In this document: one piece after another, positions 28,433 to 38,783 of the stretch
How positions within the stretch are numbered: position 1 is the first letter of the stretch
Layout of the letters: each line of letters opens with the position of its first letter
DNA from: Bacteroidota bacterium
GTDB lineage: Bacteria > Bacteroidota > Rhodothermia > Rhodothermales > UBA10348
Direction of reading: 5' to 3'
DNA: 40,993 nucleotides
Assembly (NCBI GenBank): GCA_022571255.1
Contig: JACZYD010000012.1
Coordinates: forward strand, 1-40,993
Notes under the pieces: generated by a model
Database searches by the model: none
What the model was told of the DNA's origin: nothing
Seen by the model: only the letters and a program-made list of their open reading frames with translations
Translations under genes and position numbers: made by a program

Positions 28433-29647
28433 ATGCGAACATTCATTTCTTTTGATGAGGCCAGGCAGATTGTTTTACAATCCGCCGTCCGTACAGGAAC
28501 CGAGACCGTGTCGTTTGATCAGGCTCTTGGCAGAACGCTGGCGCAGCATATTGTTTCTCAAGACACGGTTCCACCATTCGACAATTCTGCCATGGATGGA
28601 TTTGCGGTTCGAAGGGCAGACACGGCAGAAACACCCGTCCGCCTTGAGATAGCAGCAGACATTCCTGCAGGCATCGAATTTACCGGAACCATCGAGGGTG
28701 GTCAGGCGGCCCGAATCATGACGGGTGCGCCCGTTCCTGACGGGACAGATGCTGTCGTACCGGTCGAAAAAACGCGGATGGATGGAGATACAGGAGTCTG
28801 GATTGATGAGACGCCGCGAAAATCCGCCCACATTCGCCGAGCCGGTGAGGAATTAATAGAGGGCGACCTCGTCCTGGAATCGGGACTCGTCGTCACGCCT
28901 CCTGTGATTGGCGTGTTTGCTACGCTCGGTATTACGAAGCTGATGGTCAGCGCAGCCCCACGGGTTGCCATTATTTCGACAGGAGATGAGCTCGTAGCAC
29001 CGCATAAAAAGCCCGGTCCGGGCCAGATTAGAAATTCCAACGGGCCTGCGCTGGCAGCGCAGACCCTGTCTGCGGGAGGCAACCCATGCCGTATTCTTCA
29101 TGCGCTCGACAACCCGGCCGACATTCGGCGCGTAATATCAAAAGCACAAGACGTGGATCTGATTGTTTTTTCCGGCGGCGTCTCTATGGGAGAATACGAT
29201 TATGTGCGCACCGAACTGGACAATATGGGAGCGAGGTGGGAGTTCTGGAAAGTCCGACAGCGTCCAGGGAAACCTCTTGCCTTCGGATACTTGAATGATA
29301 TACCCGTCATTGGATTACCCGGCAACCCGGTAAGCTCATCGATCTGTTTCGAAGAATATGTGAGGCCTCTTCTGGCCCAAATGATGGGTAGAGCAAACGT
29401 GATACGCCCTCTGGAGCCGGCGCTTCTCACTATGGATACGCCCAAAGTCGAAGCGCTCTATACGTTCGCCAGAGGCGTTCTGGCCGTTTCGGCCGGGCGA
29501 CCGAAATTGACGGTCTCTATCACGGGCAATCAGGCTTCAAACAGGATTACCTCCATGGTGCACGCCGACTGCATCCTTCATCTTCCGGAGGGACTGGCCG
29601 AGGCTCCGGCCGGGTCGCATGTAATGATCGAGCGGCTTGAGTGGTAA
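28433..29647 (+). CDS. moeA: Molybdopterin molybdenumtransferase MoeA
   Basis: MRTFISFDEARQIV, DNSAMDGFAVR, IMTGAPVPDGTDAVVPVE, ISTGDELV, RPGKPLAFG, GLPGNPVSS; internal ATG start preferred (track ORF begins 28385). Confidence 0.95.
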   Translation: MRTFISFDEARQIVLQSAVRTGTETVSFDQALGRTLAQHIVSQDTVPPFDNSAMDGFAVRRADTAETPVRLEIAADIPAGIEFTGTIEGGQAARIMTGAPVPDGTDAVVPVEKTRMDGDTGVWIDETPRKSAHIRRAGEELIEGDLVLESGLVVTPPVIGVFATLGITKLMVSAAPRVAIISTGDELVAPHKKPGPGQIRNSNGPALAAQTLSAGGNPCRILHALDNPADIRRVISKAQDVDLIVFSGGVSMGEYDYVRTELDNMGARWEFWKVRQRPGKPLAFGYLNDIPVIGLPGNPVSSSICFEEYVRPLLAQMMGRANVIRPLEPALLTMDTPKVEALYTFARGVLAVSAGRPKLTVSITGNQASNRITSMVHADCILHLPEGLAEAPAGSHVMIERLEW

Positions 29648-29653
29648 CGGAAT

Positions 29654-29675
29654 TAAGGCCTGATAACAGGCCTTA
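29654..29675. terminator. Hairpin between convergent moeA and BNR/T9SS gene
   Basis: taaggcctg-ataa-caggcctta perfect 9-bp stem; no clear U tract. Confidence 0.5.
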
Positions 29676-29687
29676 GTCGCGCGGCGG

Positions 29688-32600
29688 CTATTTGATTAGA
29701 ATCATAGTTTTGGTCTTCGTGATTTCTCCGACTTTCAACCGGTACAGATACGTTCCACTGGCCAGATTACTCGCGTCGAAGTTTACCGAATGAGACCCCG
29801 GCGGCATTCTGTCCTTGAGCAGCGTGGCGATTTTTCTGCCTGTAATGTCATAAACAGCCAGCGATACGCTCTCAGTCTCAGAGAGTGTAAATGAAATCGT
29901 GGTCTGCGGATTGAACGGATTCGGGTAATTCTGCGCGAGAGATACTGCCGACGGAAGGGAGGTCGGCTCCGGCCCTTCTTCCACGGCCACGGATAAGGCC
30001 TGGTCGACACTCCAGACTCCACGACCGTGAGTAGCAATGATGACCCGATCGCCGACCACTCTGATCTGCCAGATTGACACCGAAGGAAGGCCGTTATCGG
30101 CCATGAACCAACTGACCCCGTTGTCCTTCGAGATAAACAGACCAATTTCGGTACCGGCCCATATTTCAAACGGCCTTTCTGGTATGACGAGAAGATCATA
30201 CACAGCAACGTCCGGGAAACCGTTCGTGCTCGGGCCGGCGGAACCCGCGAATCCTGATAAATCCTCCCAGGTCTGTCCGAGATCCTGGGTACGAAGAATC
30301 TTGGGCGCTCGTGCGACAGAAAACAAAACAAATGCGGTCTGATCCTGTGTGGGATGCGTGGCCAGGCCGGAGATCCGCCCCTGCGCCAGGGACGCGGGTG
30401 TGGGTACGGGGCTGAAGGTGTCTCCGAAATCACTGGAGACATGGATTTTACCCAGTTCGTCCGGAGGGCCATTGAGCTCGGGATCCATCTCGTAACCCGC
30501 CCAGACATACTGCGAATTTGCCAGCGAGACGCGCACCTTTCCAGAAGCGTTGGAAACGAAATCCCAATCCGAAGACGGAATAGCTCGCAGTAACCAGCTT
30601 CCGCCGAAGTCTTTCGATTTCCAAACCCCGGATTTTCCAATCGTAAAAACGGTAAACGGATTGTCGATTGATCGGTCCAAGGTCGTAATGAACTGACCGC
30701 TCCCCTGACCCACGTCCGTCAAACCGGATGTTGCGTCCACAAAATTACTGCCCCCGTCTACCGATCGACTGAACGCATTGAATTGTGACGATCCCAGCAG
30801 CATAGATCCATCCTGCTGGTTCCATGCCGATTCGAACCCGTCTCCGCCAATGCGATGCGTCCATATCGTGGTCGCCGACGGGTTGACCGTCGAGATCCAG
30901 GAGCCGTTATCCTGTGTACCTCCAAAATATCTATCAAACCCCGGCGCCTTGTCGACTCCGTAGAACTGAGTCGTGTTATATCCCCTGCCCTGTAACTCCC
31001 ATGTTGCGCCGGCATCTTTTGAGAGGAAAACCCCACCGTCGTTGCCGGTAATCAGTGAAACGTTGCCCGACCCGTTGTCAACAAAAGGCAGCAAAATATG
31101 CTGATCGACGTGTACGCTCGAGCCCACTGAAATCTGCTGCATTTGCCGGCGAGGCACAACCGTACTTTCAAAGTTGATCCTGAGCGTTGACAGCGGCAGA
31201 TTGTCCGGGTCCCACACGGTCTCATCAGCGCCGATGGGCCAGAAAAAGTATAACAATTTATGCCGTGCCCCGCCGTTGACGGCTATGTTCGGCTCTGGAC
31301 TGACCGCGTTGTAGTCGAGTGTGTGAATCAATAAGTACTCGCGCCCGAGATTATTATCATCGCGTGGTATGAGATCATATTCACCATCCGCGAGCCGATC
31401 TCGGAACGAAACCATGAGTTGGCGATTGTTCGTAATATCCCATACCTCGAAGGGTACGTCCACGTAATCGGCGTACGGGTAATCAGCAAACGGAATCCCG
31501 GGACCATCGGGTGGAATAAAGCGATGTGCTTTCTGGGTCTTACCCGGACCGTACCGGACTTCGACAGCTACGAAATCGGACGCTGTGGTCTGGCTTCCTT
31601 CTTCGGTGAGACCTGTCCTCATACGACCGTCGAAGTGGGTGGCCGTTCCGAATGTGACAAAGGAGAGGAAGGCCTTTGTTCCCTCTTCATCCAGCGAGGT
31701 CAACGCCCCGCCGGGTTCGTTGCCTGTCAAGGTGACGCGGTAAATATTTAAGCCGCCCACAAAAAGAATGTTCTCGTCCTGGGGATGACCGGCGATGGAG
31801 AGATTATACCATCCCTGGGGTCCTGCAATGTCTGGCGCGGCCGCGCCATTCTCCATCTCGACTTCCGTCCATAGTACGGCCCCGTTCGACGACACAAAGA
31901 TGCGTTCGGGCGTGTTGTCAGACTCAATGATGGCGAATATTTTGTTCGGATTCGTGGGTGCAATGGCAAGTTCTACACGCGGGACGACAGAAACGAGTCC
32001 GTCATCGAATCCCTCCAGTCCGTCGAGTCCGACCGAGGAAGGAGCCCAGGTCTGGCCCGAATCGAAAGAGCGTATAACACCGACAGCCCCATCCGTGGCA
32101 TACATTTTTTCGAAGGCTGCAGGGTGCGCCACGATCTGAAGACTTCCAACGGACGAGACCGCGTCATAAAACCGTGTCCACGATTGCCCGCCATTTGTGG
32201 TGCGCAGAATACCGGACCGCGTGGCTGCAACTACCAGATCAGGGTCGGTCGGAGAAATAATCAACCTGTTGACATAACGGAAATTAAAATCTTCGGCCGT
32301 GGAGGCAAGTTGCTGCCATGACTGGCCACGATCTAGGCTTTTGAAAATGCCGGCACCTATGGCCGCGTCTCCATTAAAAAAGCCTTCACCTGTTCCTGCA
32401 TACAGTATGTCCGGATTCGATGGTGCCTGTACAAGAGATACAAAAGCAAGATTGGGCAGGTCTTCGGTGAGATGGGTCCACGATGCACCGGCGGTTGTCG
32501 TTTTCCAAATTCCACCGGAAACGGAAGCTGCCAGCCAGGTTTCATTGGTGGGATCCCCCGGATCGACGACAATGGCGCGAGTCCTCCCGCTGACATTAGC

Positions 32601-32927
32601 GGGACCGTGCTCGACCCATGGAATGGCTCCCGAGGATTTTTTTGCCGCAAGACGTGCTTTTTCGAGCTCCTTGATCAGGTAATTCTGACCATATCCGGGA
32701 CCTTCCGCGCCGTCAGCTGTTCTGATCAGCGTATGATATTGTGCGAACAGGTCCGGGTAGCCTTCTTTATGACCCTTCTGTTTTCGATTCGTCTCAGAAG
32801 CCGATGCAAAAGCTGAATCGAGGCGCGATGCCGGCTCTGGTTGCTTTTCCGTTCGCATCGTGACGAAGAGAACAAGCGCCAGGAAAAAAAGGAAAACAAC
32901 AAGAAATCGTCGCGCGAAAAGTGTCAT
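29688..32927 (-). CDS. Large secreted VPS10/BNR-repeat (sortilin-like) protein with T9SS sorting domain
   Basis: 1079 aa; multiple SxDxGxTW-type repeats (SFDSGQTWAPS, SKDAGATWELQ, TQDLGQTWEDL, SKDNGVSWFM); C-terminal NYPNPFNPQTTISFTLSETESVSLAVYDITGRKI...SGTYLYRLKVGEITKTKTMILIK. Confidence 0.9.
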   Translation of the reverse strand: MTLFARRFLVVFLFFLALVLFVTMRTEKQPEPASRLDSAFASASETNRKQKGHKEGYPDLFAQYHTLIRTADGAEGPGYGQNYLIKELEKARLAAKKSSGAIPWVEHGPANVSGRTRAIVVDPGDPTNETWLAASVSGGIWKTTTAGASWTHLTEDLPNLAFVSLVQAPSNPDILYAGTGEGFFNGDAAIGAGIFKSLDRGQSWQQLASTAEDFNFRYVNRLIISPTDPDLVVAATRSGILRTTNGGQSWTRFYDAVSSVGSLQIVAHPAAFEKMYATDGAVGVIRSFDSGQTWAPSSVGLDGLEGFDDGLVSVVPRVELAIAPTNPNKIFAIIESDNTPERIFVSSNGAVLWTEVEMENGAAAPDIAGPQGWYNLSIAGHPQDENILFVGGLNIYRVTLTGNEPGGALTSLDEEGTKAFLSFVTFGTATHFDGRMRTGLTEEGSQTTASDFVAVEVRYGPGKTQKAHRFIPPDGPGIPFADYPYADYVDVPFEVWDITNNRQLMVSFRDRLADGEYDLIPRDDNNLGREYLLIHTLDYNAVSPEPNIAVNGGARHKLLYFFWPIGADETVWDPDNLPLSTLRINFESTVVPRRQMQQISVGSSVHVDQHILLPFVDNGSGNVSLITGNDGGVFLSKDAGATWELQGRGYNTTQFYGVDKAPGFDRYFGGTQDNGSWISTVNPSATTIWTHRIGGDGFESAWNQQDGSMLLGSSQFNAFSRSVDGGSNFVDATSGLTDVGQGSGQFITTLDRSIDNPFTVFTIGKSGVWKSKDFGGSWLLRAIPSSDWDFVSNASGKVRVSLANSQYVWAGYEMDPELNGPPDELGKIHVSSDFGDTFSPVPTPASLAQGRISGLATHPTQDQTAFVLFSVARAPKILRTQDLGQTWEDLSGFAGSAGPSTNGFPDVAVYDLLVIPERPFEIWAGTEIGLFISKDNGVSWFMADNGLPSVSIWQIRVVGDRVIIATHGRGVWSVDQALSVAVEEGPEPTSLPSAVSLAQNYPNPFNPQTTISFTLSETESVSLAVYDITGRKIATLLKDRMPPGSHSVNFDASNLASGTYLYRLKVGEITKTKTMILIK

Positions 32928-33003
32928 AATTGCAGATAGACGAAGGGAATAGCTAATTTCCGCATTCAGTTTCTCGTACCCACCATCACATTTTCAGTTT
33001 CTC

Positions 33004-35706
33004 ATGGATAGTCTTCCGGCACGGATCCTGCCAATTTCTACGATTCTGCTGATTCTCGCTAGTGTTTTCGTGCCCATTGCCCGGACCCAAACAGCCCGGA
33101 CCCAATCGGCCGGGACCCAATCGGCCGGGACACAAACATCCGGGTCACGTTCGGCCGAGCAGTCATTGGTTCTGAAATCGCCCGCCGAGTATCTGGGTTA
33201 TGAACTCGGGGATCGTTTTACACGACACGCGGAGATCATCCGTTATGTGGAGCACGTTTCGCAGAATTCAGAGCGAGTAGAAATGCTGTCGTATGGCGAA
33301 ACCACAGAGGGCCGCAAACTGGTGGTTGTTTTTGTATCCAGTCCTTCGAATCTTGCGAGGCTGACTCAAATCAGGGAAGACAACCTTCGCCTGGCCGGGC
33401 TCGCTGATGGTCCGGTTGAAGGCAGTCCGGTATCGATTGTCTGGCTGAGTTACAATGTACATGGTAATGAAGCGGTGAGCTCCGAGGCGGCGATGGCCAC
33501 TTTATTCAAACTCGCGGATTCCTCGAACAGCACCGCTCAGCAGTGGCTCGAGAATACGGTTGTAATCATCGATCCGATGATCAACCCGGATGGTCGAGAC
33601 CGGTATGTAAACTGGTATAATCAGATGGTAGGTACTGCGCGAAACGTCAATCCGGATGCCATCGAACACCGAGAGCCATTTCCCGGAGGCAGAACAAACC
33701 ACTATTATTTTGACCTGAACCGGGACTGGGTGTGGCTTACTCAGCAGGAGAGTCGAGCCCGTGTTGCCCTTTATCAGGAATGGATGCCCCATGTTCATGT
33801 AGATTTTCACGAACAGAGTGTCAACTCGCCCTATTATTTTGCGCCGGGAGCAGAGCCTTTTCATGAAGTGATTACGCCCTGGCAGCGTGAATTTCAAACC
33901 ATTATCGGGAGAAACCACGCGCGGTATTTCGATGAAAATGGCTGGCTCTATTTCACGAAGCAAGTCTTTGACCTGTTTTATCCCGGGTATGGTGATACTT
34001 TTCCGACATATAACGGCGCTGTCGGGATGACCTATGAACAGGGTGGTGGCGGACGAGCGGGGCTCGGAATTACCACTGCGCTGGGAGATACGCTGACGCT
34101 TGCAGACCGGATTGCGCATCATTACACAACGGGTCTTTCGACCGTCGAGATGGCGTCTGTTCACAGAGACCGAGTCGTGGCCGAGTTCCAAACCTATTTT
34201 GATCAGGCGCAGAACGAACCGGCGGGGGATTACGCGACGTACATCATCAAGCGGGACGCGGGCGGGCAGCGAGTGGCCGCCCTTCAGGCCCACTTGGATC
34301 TATTAGGGATACGCCATGGGAGCGTTTCTGAATCACGAAAGGCCAGTGGGTTTTCGTACCGGACTGGCGAGAATGTGGAATTCAGCGTCGACCCCGGCGA
34401 CCTCGTAATCGAGGCGCACCAGCCGCGGTCAACCCTGCTGAGTGTCCTTTTTGAACCCGAAACAGCCATTTCTGACTCTGTGACGTATGATATTACGGCC
34501 TGGTCACTGCCGTATGTGTACGATGTGAATGCGTATGCAACCGATTCAAGGATTTCGACAGACACGGCTTCCGCGACCGCGTCAGGTCAACTGGCATCGG
34601 CTTCCGACAGGCCGTATGCATATCTGGTACGCTGGAGAGACGCAGCGGACGTACGTTTTCTGTCGGCTCTTTTGCGGGCCGAAATACGCGTTCGTTTTGC
34701 AGAAAAGCCGTTTACGATAGAAGGTGCGAGTTACGCCGCCGGCACATTGATTATTACGCGAACGGGCAATGAAAAACACAGCGACAGATTGCATGAAATG
34801 ATCTCCGCGCTGGCTCAGAAATACCACGAACAGGTGACAGGTGTCCGTACGGGTTTCGTCGATTCCGGTTCTGATTTCGGATCTGGCGATGTCAACTATA
34901 TCAAACCTCCGAAAGTGGCGGTTCTCAGGGGGGCACCGGTCTCGTCGAGTGGGACGGGCGAGATCTGGCACTATTTCGATCAGCAGATTGAATATCCTGT
35001 GACCATGATTCTGGCCTCTTCGTTTGCCTCCCTTGATCTGAACAAATATGAGGTACTGGTTCTTCCGGGTGGATCATACGGGAGTATTCTTTCTGATGAG
35101 ACGCTGAAAAAAGTAAGAGCCTGGATCAGCAAAGGTGGTCGGCTGATTGCCATAGGGAGCGCCGGTGCGTTCCTGGCGGGCAAAGAAGGGTTTGCTCTGA
35201 AGCAGAAAAAGAAGGAGGAGGACAAATCGTCGGGCGAAGACAAAGATGGGGACGACAAAAAAGAGGACGACAATAAGGAGTCCGACAAAACGGAAGAGGA
35301 AGAGGCAAAAGAAGACAAAAAATTACTTCGACGTTACGCGGATCGGCGCCGGGAAGGCGTAGAAGACGACGTGCCCGGAGCGATTTACAGGGTGTCAGTA
35401 GACAATTCCCACCCTCTCGGTTTTGGATTTGAAGACGAATCGTTTGTTTTGAAACGAGGGGCAGCCGTGCCGTCTTATCTTGAGGGATCCGGAAACTGGA
35501 ATGTAGGTGTGCTGAAGAAAAGCGCCCATGTAAGCGGGCAGGTTGGCCACAAAGTTGTCGAGAAGCTGGATCGAAGCCTGGCATTCGGGGTCCAGAATAT
35601 GGGATCGGGCACGGTGGTCTACATTGTAGACGATCCCCTGTTTCGAGGTTTCTGGTATTCCGGCAGGCAGTTGCTGGGAAACGCCGTGTTCCTTGTGGGA
35701 CAATAA
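33004..35706 (+). CDS. Secreted M14-family zinc carboxypeptidase with C-terminal GATase-like region
   Basis: 900 aa; YNVHGNEAVSSEAAM (HxxE), DPMINPDGRDRYVNWYN, HVDFHEQ; VLVLPGGSYGSIL...WISKGGRLIAIG. Confidence 0.92.
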   Translation: MDSLPARILPISTILLILASVFVPIARTQTARTQSAGTQSAGTQTSGSRSAEQSLVLKSPAEYLGYELGDRFTRHAEIIRYVEHVSQNSERVEMLSYGETTEGRKLVVVFVSSPSNLARLTQIREDNLRLAGLADGPVEGSPVSIVWLSYNVHGNEAVSSEAAMATLFKLADSSNSTAQQWLENTVVIIDPMINPDGRDRYVNWYNQMVGTARNVNPDAIEHREPFPGGRTNHYYFDLNRDWVWLTQQESRARVALYQEWMPHVHVDFHEQSVNSPYYFAPGAEPFHEVITPWQREFQTIIGRNHARYFDENGWLYFTKQVFDLFYPGYGDTFPTYNGAVGMTYEQGGGGRAGLGITTALGDTLTLADRIAHHYTTGLSTVEMASVHRDRVVAEFQTYFDQAQNEPAGDYATYIIKRDAGGQRVAALQAHLDLLGIRHGSVSESRKASGFSYRTGENVEFSVDPGDLVIEAHQPRSTLLSVLFEPETAISDSVTYDITAWSLPYVYDVNAYATDSRISTDTASATASGQLASASDRPYAYLVRWRDAADVRFLSALLRAEIRVRFAEKPFTIEGASYAAGTLIITRTGNEKHSDRLHEMISALAQKYHEQVTGVRTGFVDSGSDFGSGDVNYIKPPKVAVLRGAPVSSSGTGEIWHYFDQQIEYPVTMILASSFASLDLNKYEVLVLPGGSYGSILSDETLKKVRAWISKGGRLIAIGSAGAFLAGKEGFALKQKKKEEDKSSGEDKDGDDKKEDDNKESDKTEEEEAKEDKKLLRRYADRRREGVEDDVPGAIYRVSVDNSHPLGFGFEDESFVLKRGAAVPSYLEGSGNWNVGVLKKSAHVSGQVGHKVVEKLDRSLAFGVQNMGSGTVVYIVDDPLFRGFWYSGRQLLGNAVFLVGQ
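33079..33153 (+). repeat. Five in-frame 15-bp tandem repeats in the M14 peptidase N terminus
   Basis: gcccggacccaaaca / gcccggacccaatcg / gccgggacccaatcg / gccgggacacaaaca / tccgggtcacgttcg encode ARTQT-ARTQS-AGTQS-AGTQT-SGSRS. Confidence 0.9.
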
Positions 35707-35787
35707 GCGAGAGTAGTAATCAGAACTGGAAGCCATTTACGTGTTGCGACCGGGAGGCCGCCCGCAAATGCCGGGGGGTTCTTGCCG

Positions 35788-36483
35788 TCAGTCCTCCTCG
35801 CTTACGGCGACAAGCTGGCGAGATTTGTTGAGCATGGAGCGGAGCACTTTGTATCCGAGCTTTTTTTCTGCTTTTTTCCAGTCCATCCAGCGCACTTTTT
35901 TAATACCCTCCCTTTCCTCTGGCGCAAATGTGTTGTCTGATGTAAGCATCTCGAACCAGTGCGTGGTTTTAACCCGGAATCGCTTGTCTTCTGCGTAGAC
36001 GTGCACGGTTACATTCAGCGGCTGTACAATGGATACATTAATGATGCCTGTTTCTTCTCTGATCTCGCGCAAGGCACATTCCTCAATGGTTTCACCCTTG
36101 TCCAGCTTTCCTTTTGGAAGGTCCCACACTCCGCGGCGGAAAATAACGAGAACCTGTAGCTTACCTTTTTTCAAGCGTGTGATTATTCCGCCGCCGGCGA
36201 CGATTTCCGAGGGAGGCAGATATGGAGACAGATTTCGGATCGCCTCGAGAGGTACGGGAATGGTTTTCGTAACCTCCCCATCCAGCAATGCATGGAGGCT
36301 CTCCGAACCGATTTTCGTTCCGCTGCTGGTGTTCGGTAATGCGTCTGTTTCGACAACCAGGATTCGATTATGGTCCTTTTCTTCCGCCGACCGGAGATCG
36401 GCAAAAAACCTTTTCGTTCGCAGGAGAACCCATTCGCCGTCCCGGGTGAGTTCTTTTTTATTATCAGCGTAGAAATAAAACAT
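35788..36483 (-). CDS. NUDIX hydrolase
   Basis: Nudix box GKLDKGETIEECALREIREETGI. Confidence 0.93.
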   Translation of the reverse strand: MFYFYADNKKELTRDGEWVLLRTKRFFADLRSAEEKDHNRILVVETDALPNTSSGTKIGSESLHALLDGEVTKTIPVPLEAIRNLSPYLPPSEIVAGGGIITRLKKGKLQVLVIFRRGVWDLPKGKLDKGETIEECALREIREETGIINVSIVQPLNVTVHVYAEDKRFRVKTTHWFEMLTSDNTFAPEEREGIKKVRWMDWKKAEKKLGYKVLRSMLNKSRQLVAVSEED

Positions 36484-36514
36484 GGCGACAACAATTGTTA
36501 ATCCTTTTGTCTGA

Positions 36515-37150
36515 ATGAGCTACCGCGAACCATCAGTTGCAGGCGTTGTGCTGGCAGGAGGATCGTCCAGACGTTTTGGATCGGATAAACGACTCGCCAA
36601 GTTCAGAGGGAAATCTCTCTTGATTCATGCTTATGAAACACTTTCCGATGTAACAAAGGATGTTTACCTCTCGGTTGATGCTGGTTTTTTGCTGAAAGAA
36701 TTCAACGACCATCTGGCAGAGAATGAACCAGCTCTGTCCGAGAACCTCTTGATTACGGACTTGGTCCCGAACCAGGGGCCGCTGGGTGGAATATACTCCA
36801 CGATGAGCACTCTGAGTACGGACTGGCTTCTGGTTCTGGCCACCGACTTGCCTCGCGTAAGCGTGGCTTCACTCCGTGCGTTGATTAAAAAAACGCAGGT
36901 CGATCACACGCAGCAGCAATGTTTCGCCGTGATTGCTGTAGACGATGCTGACCGTTCACAACCACTGGCCGCATGTTACAGCCGGCGACTTCTACCCTAT
37001 ATTGGCGCCGCTCTCCACAGGAACGAACTGGGTGTTATCCGCCTTCTGAACCTCGTCACTGAAGAGGTCGGACCACGCAGTATTGACCGCGTTTGTTTTC
37101 CCACGAGAGAATTGCTCAATGTAAACCGTCCGGAAGACCTTGGTTATTAG
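36515..37150 (+). CDS. mobA: Molybdenum cofactor guanylyltransferase MobA
   Basis: GVVLAGGSSRRFGSDKRLAKFRGKSLLIHAYETL; TDLVPNQGPLGGIYSTMSTLSTDWLLVLATDLPRV. Confidence 0.93.
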   Translation: MSYREPSVAGVVLAGGSSRRFGSDKRLAKFRGKSLLIHAYETLSDVTKDVYLSVDAGFLLKEFNDHLAENEPALSENLLITDLVPNQGPLGGIYSTMSTLSTDWLLVLATDLPRVSVASLRALIKKTQVDHTQQQCFAVIAVDDADRSQPLAACYSRRLLPYIGAALHRNELGVIRLLNLVTEEVGPRSIDRVCFPTRELLNVNRPEDLGY

Positions 37151-37159
37151 CCACTGCGA

Positions 37160-38746
37160 ATGAATTACGGTTTTTTAATCGACAATGACAGCTGTATCGG
37201 TTGTCATGCCTGTTCTACTGCCTGCAAAAGTGAAAACGAAGTTCCGCTCGGGGTTCAGCGAACATGGGTAAAAAGTGTCGAAACCGGTCTGTATCCAAAT
37301 GTTCGAAGAAATTTTCAGGTAACTCGGTGCAATCACTGCGATAATCCTCCGTGCGTGCAAATATGTCCGGTGACGGCCATGTATCAACGAGAAGATGGGA
37401 TCGTAGAGTTTGACCCCGATCTGTGCATTGGGTGCAAAGCGTGTATGCAGGCCTGTCCTTATGACGCCATATACATTGACCCGGATTCCGGGACGGCGGC
37501 AAAATGTCATTACTGCGCACATCGCGTGGACATCGGATTGGAGCCGGCGTGTGTGGTCGTCTGTCCGGAGCACTCAATTCTGGCGGGCGATCTGGACGAT
37601 CCTACGACCGAGATTGCCCGGAAAATTGCGGAAAACAATGTTACCGTTCGCAAACCGGAGAAGGGTACTGTTCCCAAGTTGTTCTATATCGGTGGCGATG
37701 ATGCGGCGATGCATCCGACGGCAGTCGAAAGAACCCCCGACTCTTTTGCCTGGGCCGATGTGATCCCGTTGCACAGCCATGACGCCTCCACGAACAATGG
37801 TGATACCCGGGGCGTCAGACCCATCATGATCGGGAAGGGCCGCATGGCCGAACAGATGACACAGGTTGTTTACAATGCGCAGCACAAAGTACCTTGGCAC
37901 TGGCAGGTGCCGGCGTATCTGGTCACAAAAGGAATCGCGTCCGGCCTGTTTATGATATTTGCGACGGCCGCTCTTCTGGGAGAGGTGACGTTTCACGTGC
38001 CTACGGTGCTGGCGGTTGGTCTGACGGCCGTGATATTGCTCATGGCGACAACAGGATTGCTGGTACTTGACCTCGAGCGCCCCGAGAGATTTCTGCGCAT
38101 CCTGCTCAGGCCACAATGGAAGTCATGGCTGGTTCGTGGCGCGTACATCCTTGTCGGATTCAGCACACTCGTGGCAGTGTGGTGGATGATTGAAATGGCC
38201 CAGGCTGTGGGTTGGATTCCATCGGGACTCGCAGAGGCGATTCGACCCGCGGTTTTATGGCTTGGATTGCCTCTGGCATTCGGAACGGCCGTATATACGG
38301 CGTTTCTCTTTGGACAGGCAGTAGGACGTGATCTATGGCAGTCGCCGCTTCTCCCGATTCATCTCGTAGTGCAGGCCGTAATGGCTGGTGCGGCAACAGT
38401 TCCCCTGCTGGGCCTTGTCGTGACGCTCGACGCGACGTTCGTGGCGTTGTCGACGAAGGTTTTTGTCGTTTCCCTTGTGGTCGATCTGATGGTGACGCTG
38501 ATTGGTGAATTTGGTATGTCGCATGCATCAGAGACGGCTGCGGCGGCTGCCCGATTGATCACACACGGGACATATTCCAAGAAATTCTGGATGGGCAGCA
38601 TTGTGCTGGGTCACGTGATTCCCCTTGCGCTGTTGTACGTTTCGGGTTTCCCGGCTGCGGTTGCTGCAGGCGCGTGCACATTGATCGGGCTGTATCTGTA
38701 TGAATATGTTTTTGTCTTGGCCCCGCAGGATATCCCCAACAGCTGA
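37160..38746 (+). CDS. Fused 4Fe-4S ferredoxin (PsrB/NrfC-like) and NrfD-like membrane subunit of a complex iron-sulfur molybdoenzyme
   Basis: CIGCHACSTACK, CNHCDNPPCVQICP, CIGCKACMQACP, CHYCAHRVDIGLEPACVVVCP then an extended multi-TM C-terminal half. Confidence 0.92.
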   Translation: MNYGFLIDNDSCIGCHACSTACKSENEVPLGVQRTWVKSVETGLYPNVRRNFQVTRCNHCDNPPCVQICPVTAMYQREDGIVEFDPDLCIGCKACMQACPYDAIYIDPDSGTAAKCHYCAHRVDIGLEPACVVVCPEHSILAGDLDDPTTEIARKIAENNVTVRKPEKGTVPKLFYIGGDDAAMHPTAVERTPDSFAWADVIPLHSHDASTNNGDTRGVRPIMIGKGRMAEQMTQVVYNAQHKVPWHWQVPAYLVTKGIASGLFMIFATAALLGEVTFHVPTVLAVGLTAVILLMATTGLLVLDLERPERFLRILLRPQWKSWLVRGAYILVGFSTLVAVWWMIEMAQAVGWIPSGLAEAIRPAVLWLGLPLAFGTAVYTAFLFGQAVGRDLWQSPLLPIHLVVQAVMAGAATVPLLGLVVTLDATFVALSTKVFVVSLVVDLMVTLIGEFGMSHASETAAAAARLITHGTYSKKFWMGSIVLGHVIPLALLYVSGFPAAVAAGACTLIGLYLYEYVFVLAPQDIPNS

Positions 38747-38783
38747 GAGTTCATGAAAAGTACGCCGCCGGAGGAGGACATTT

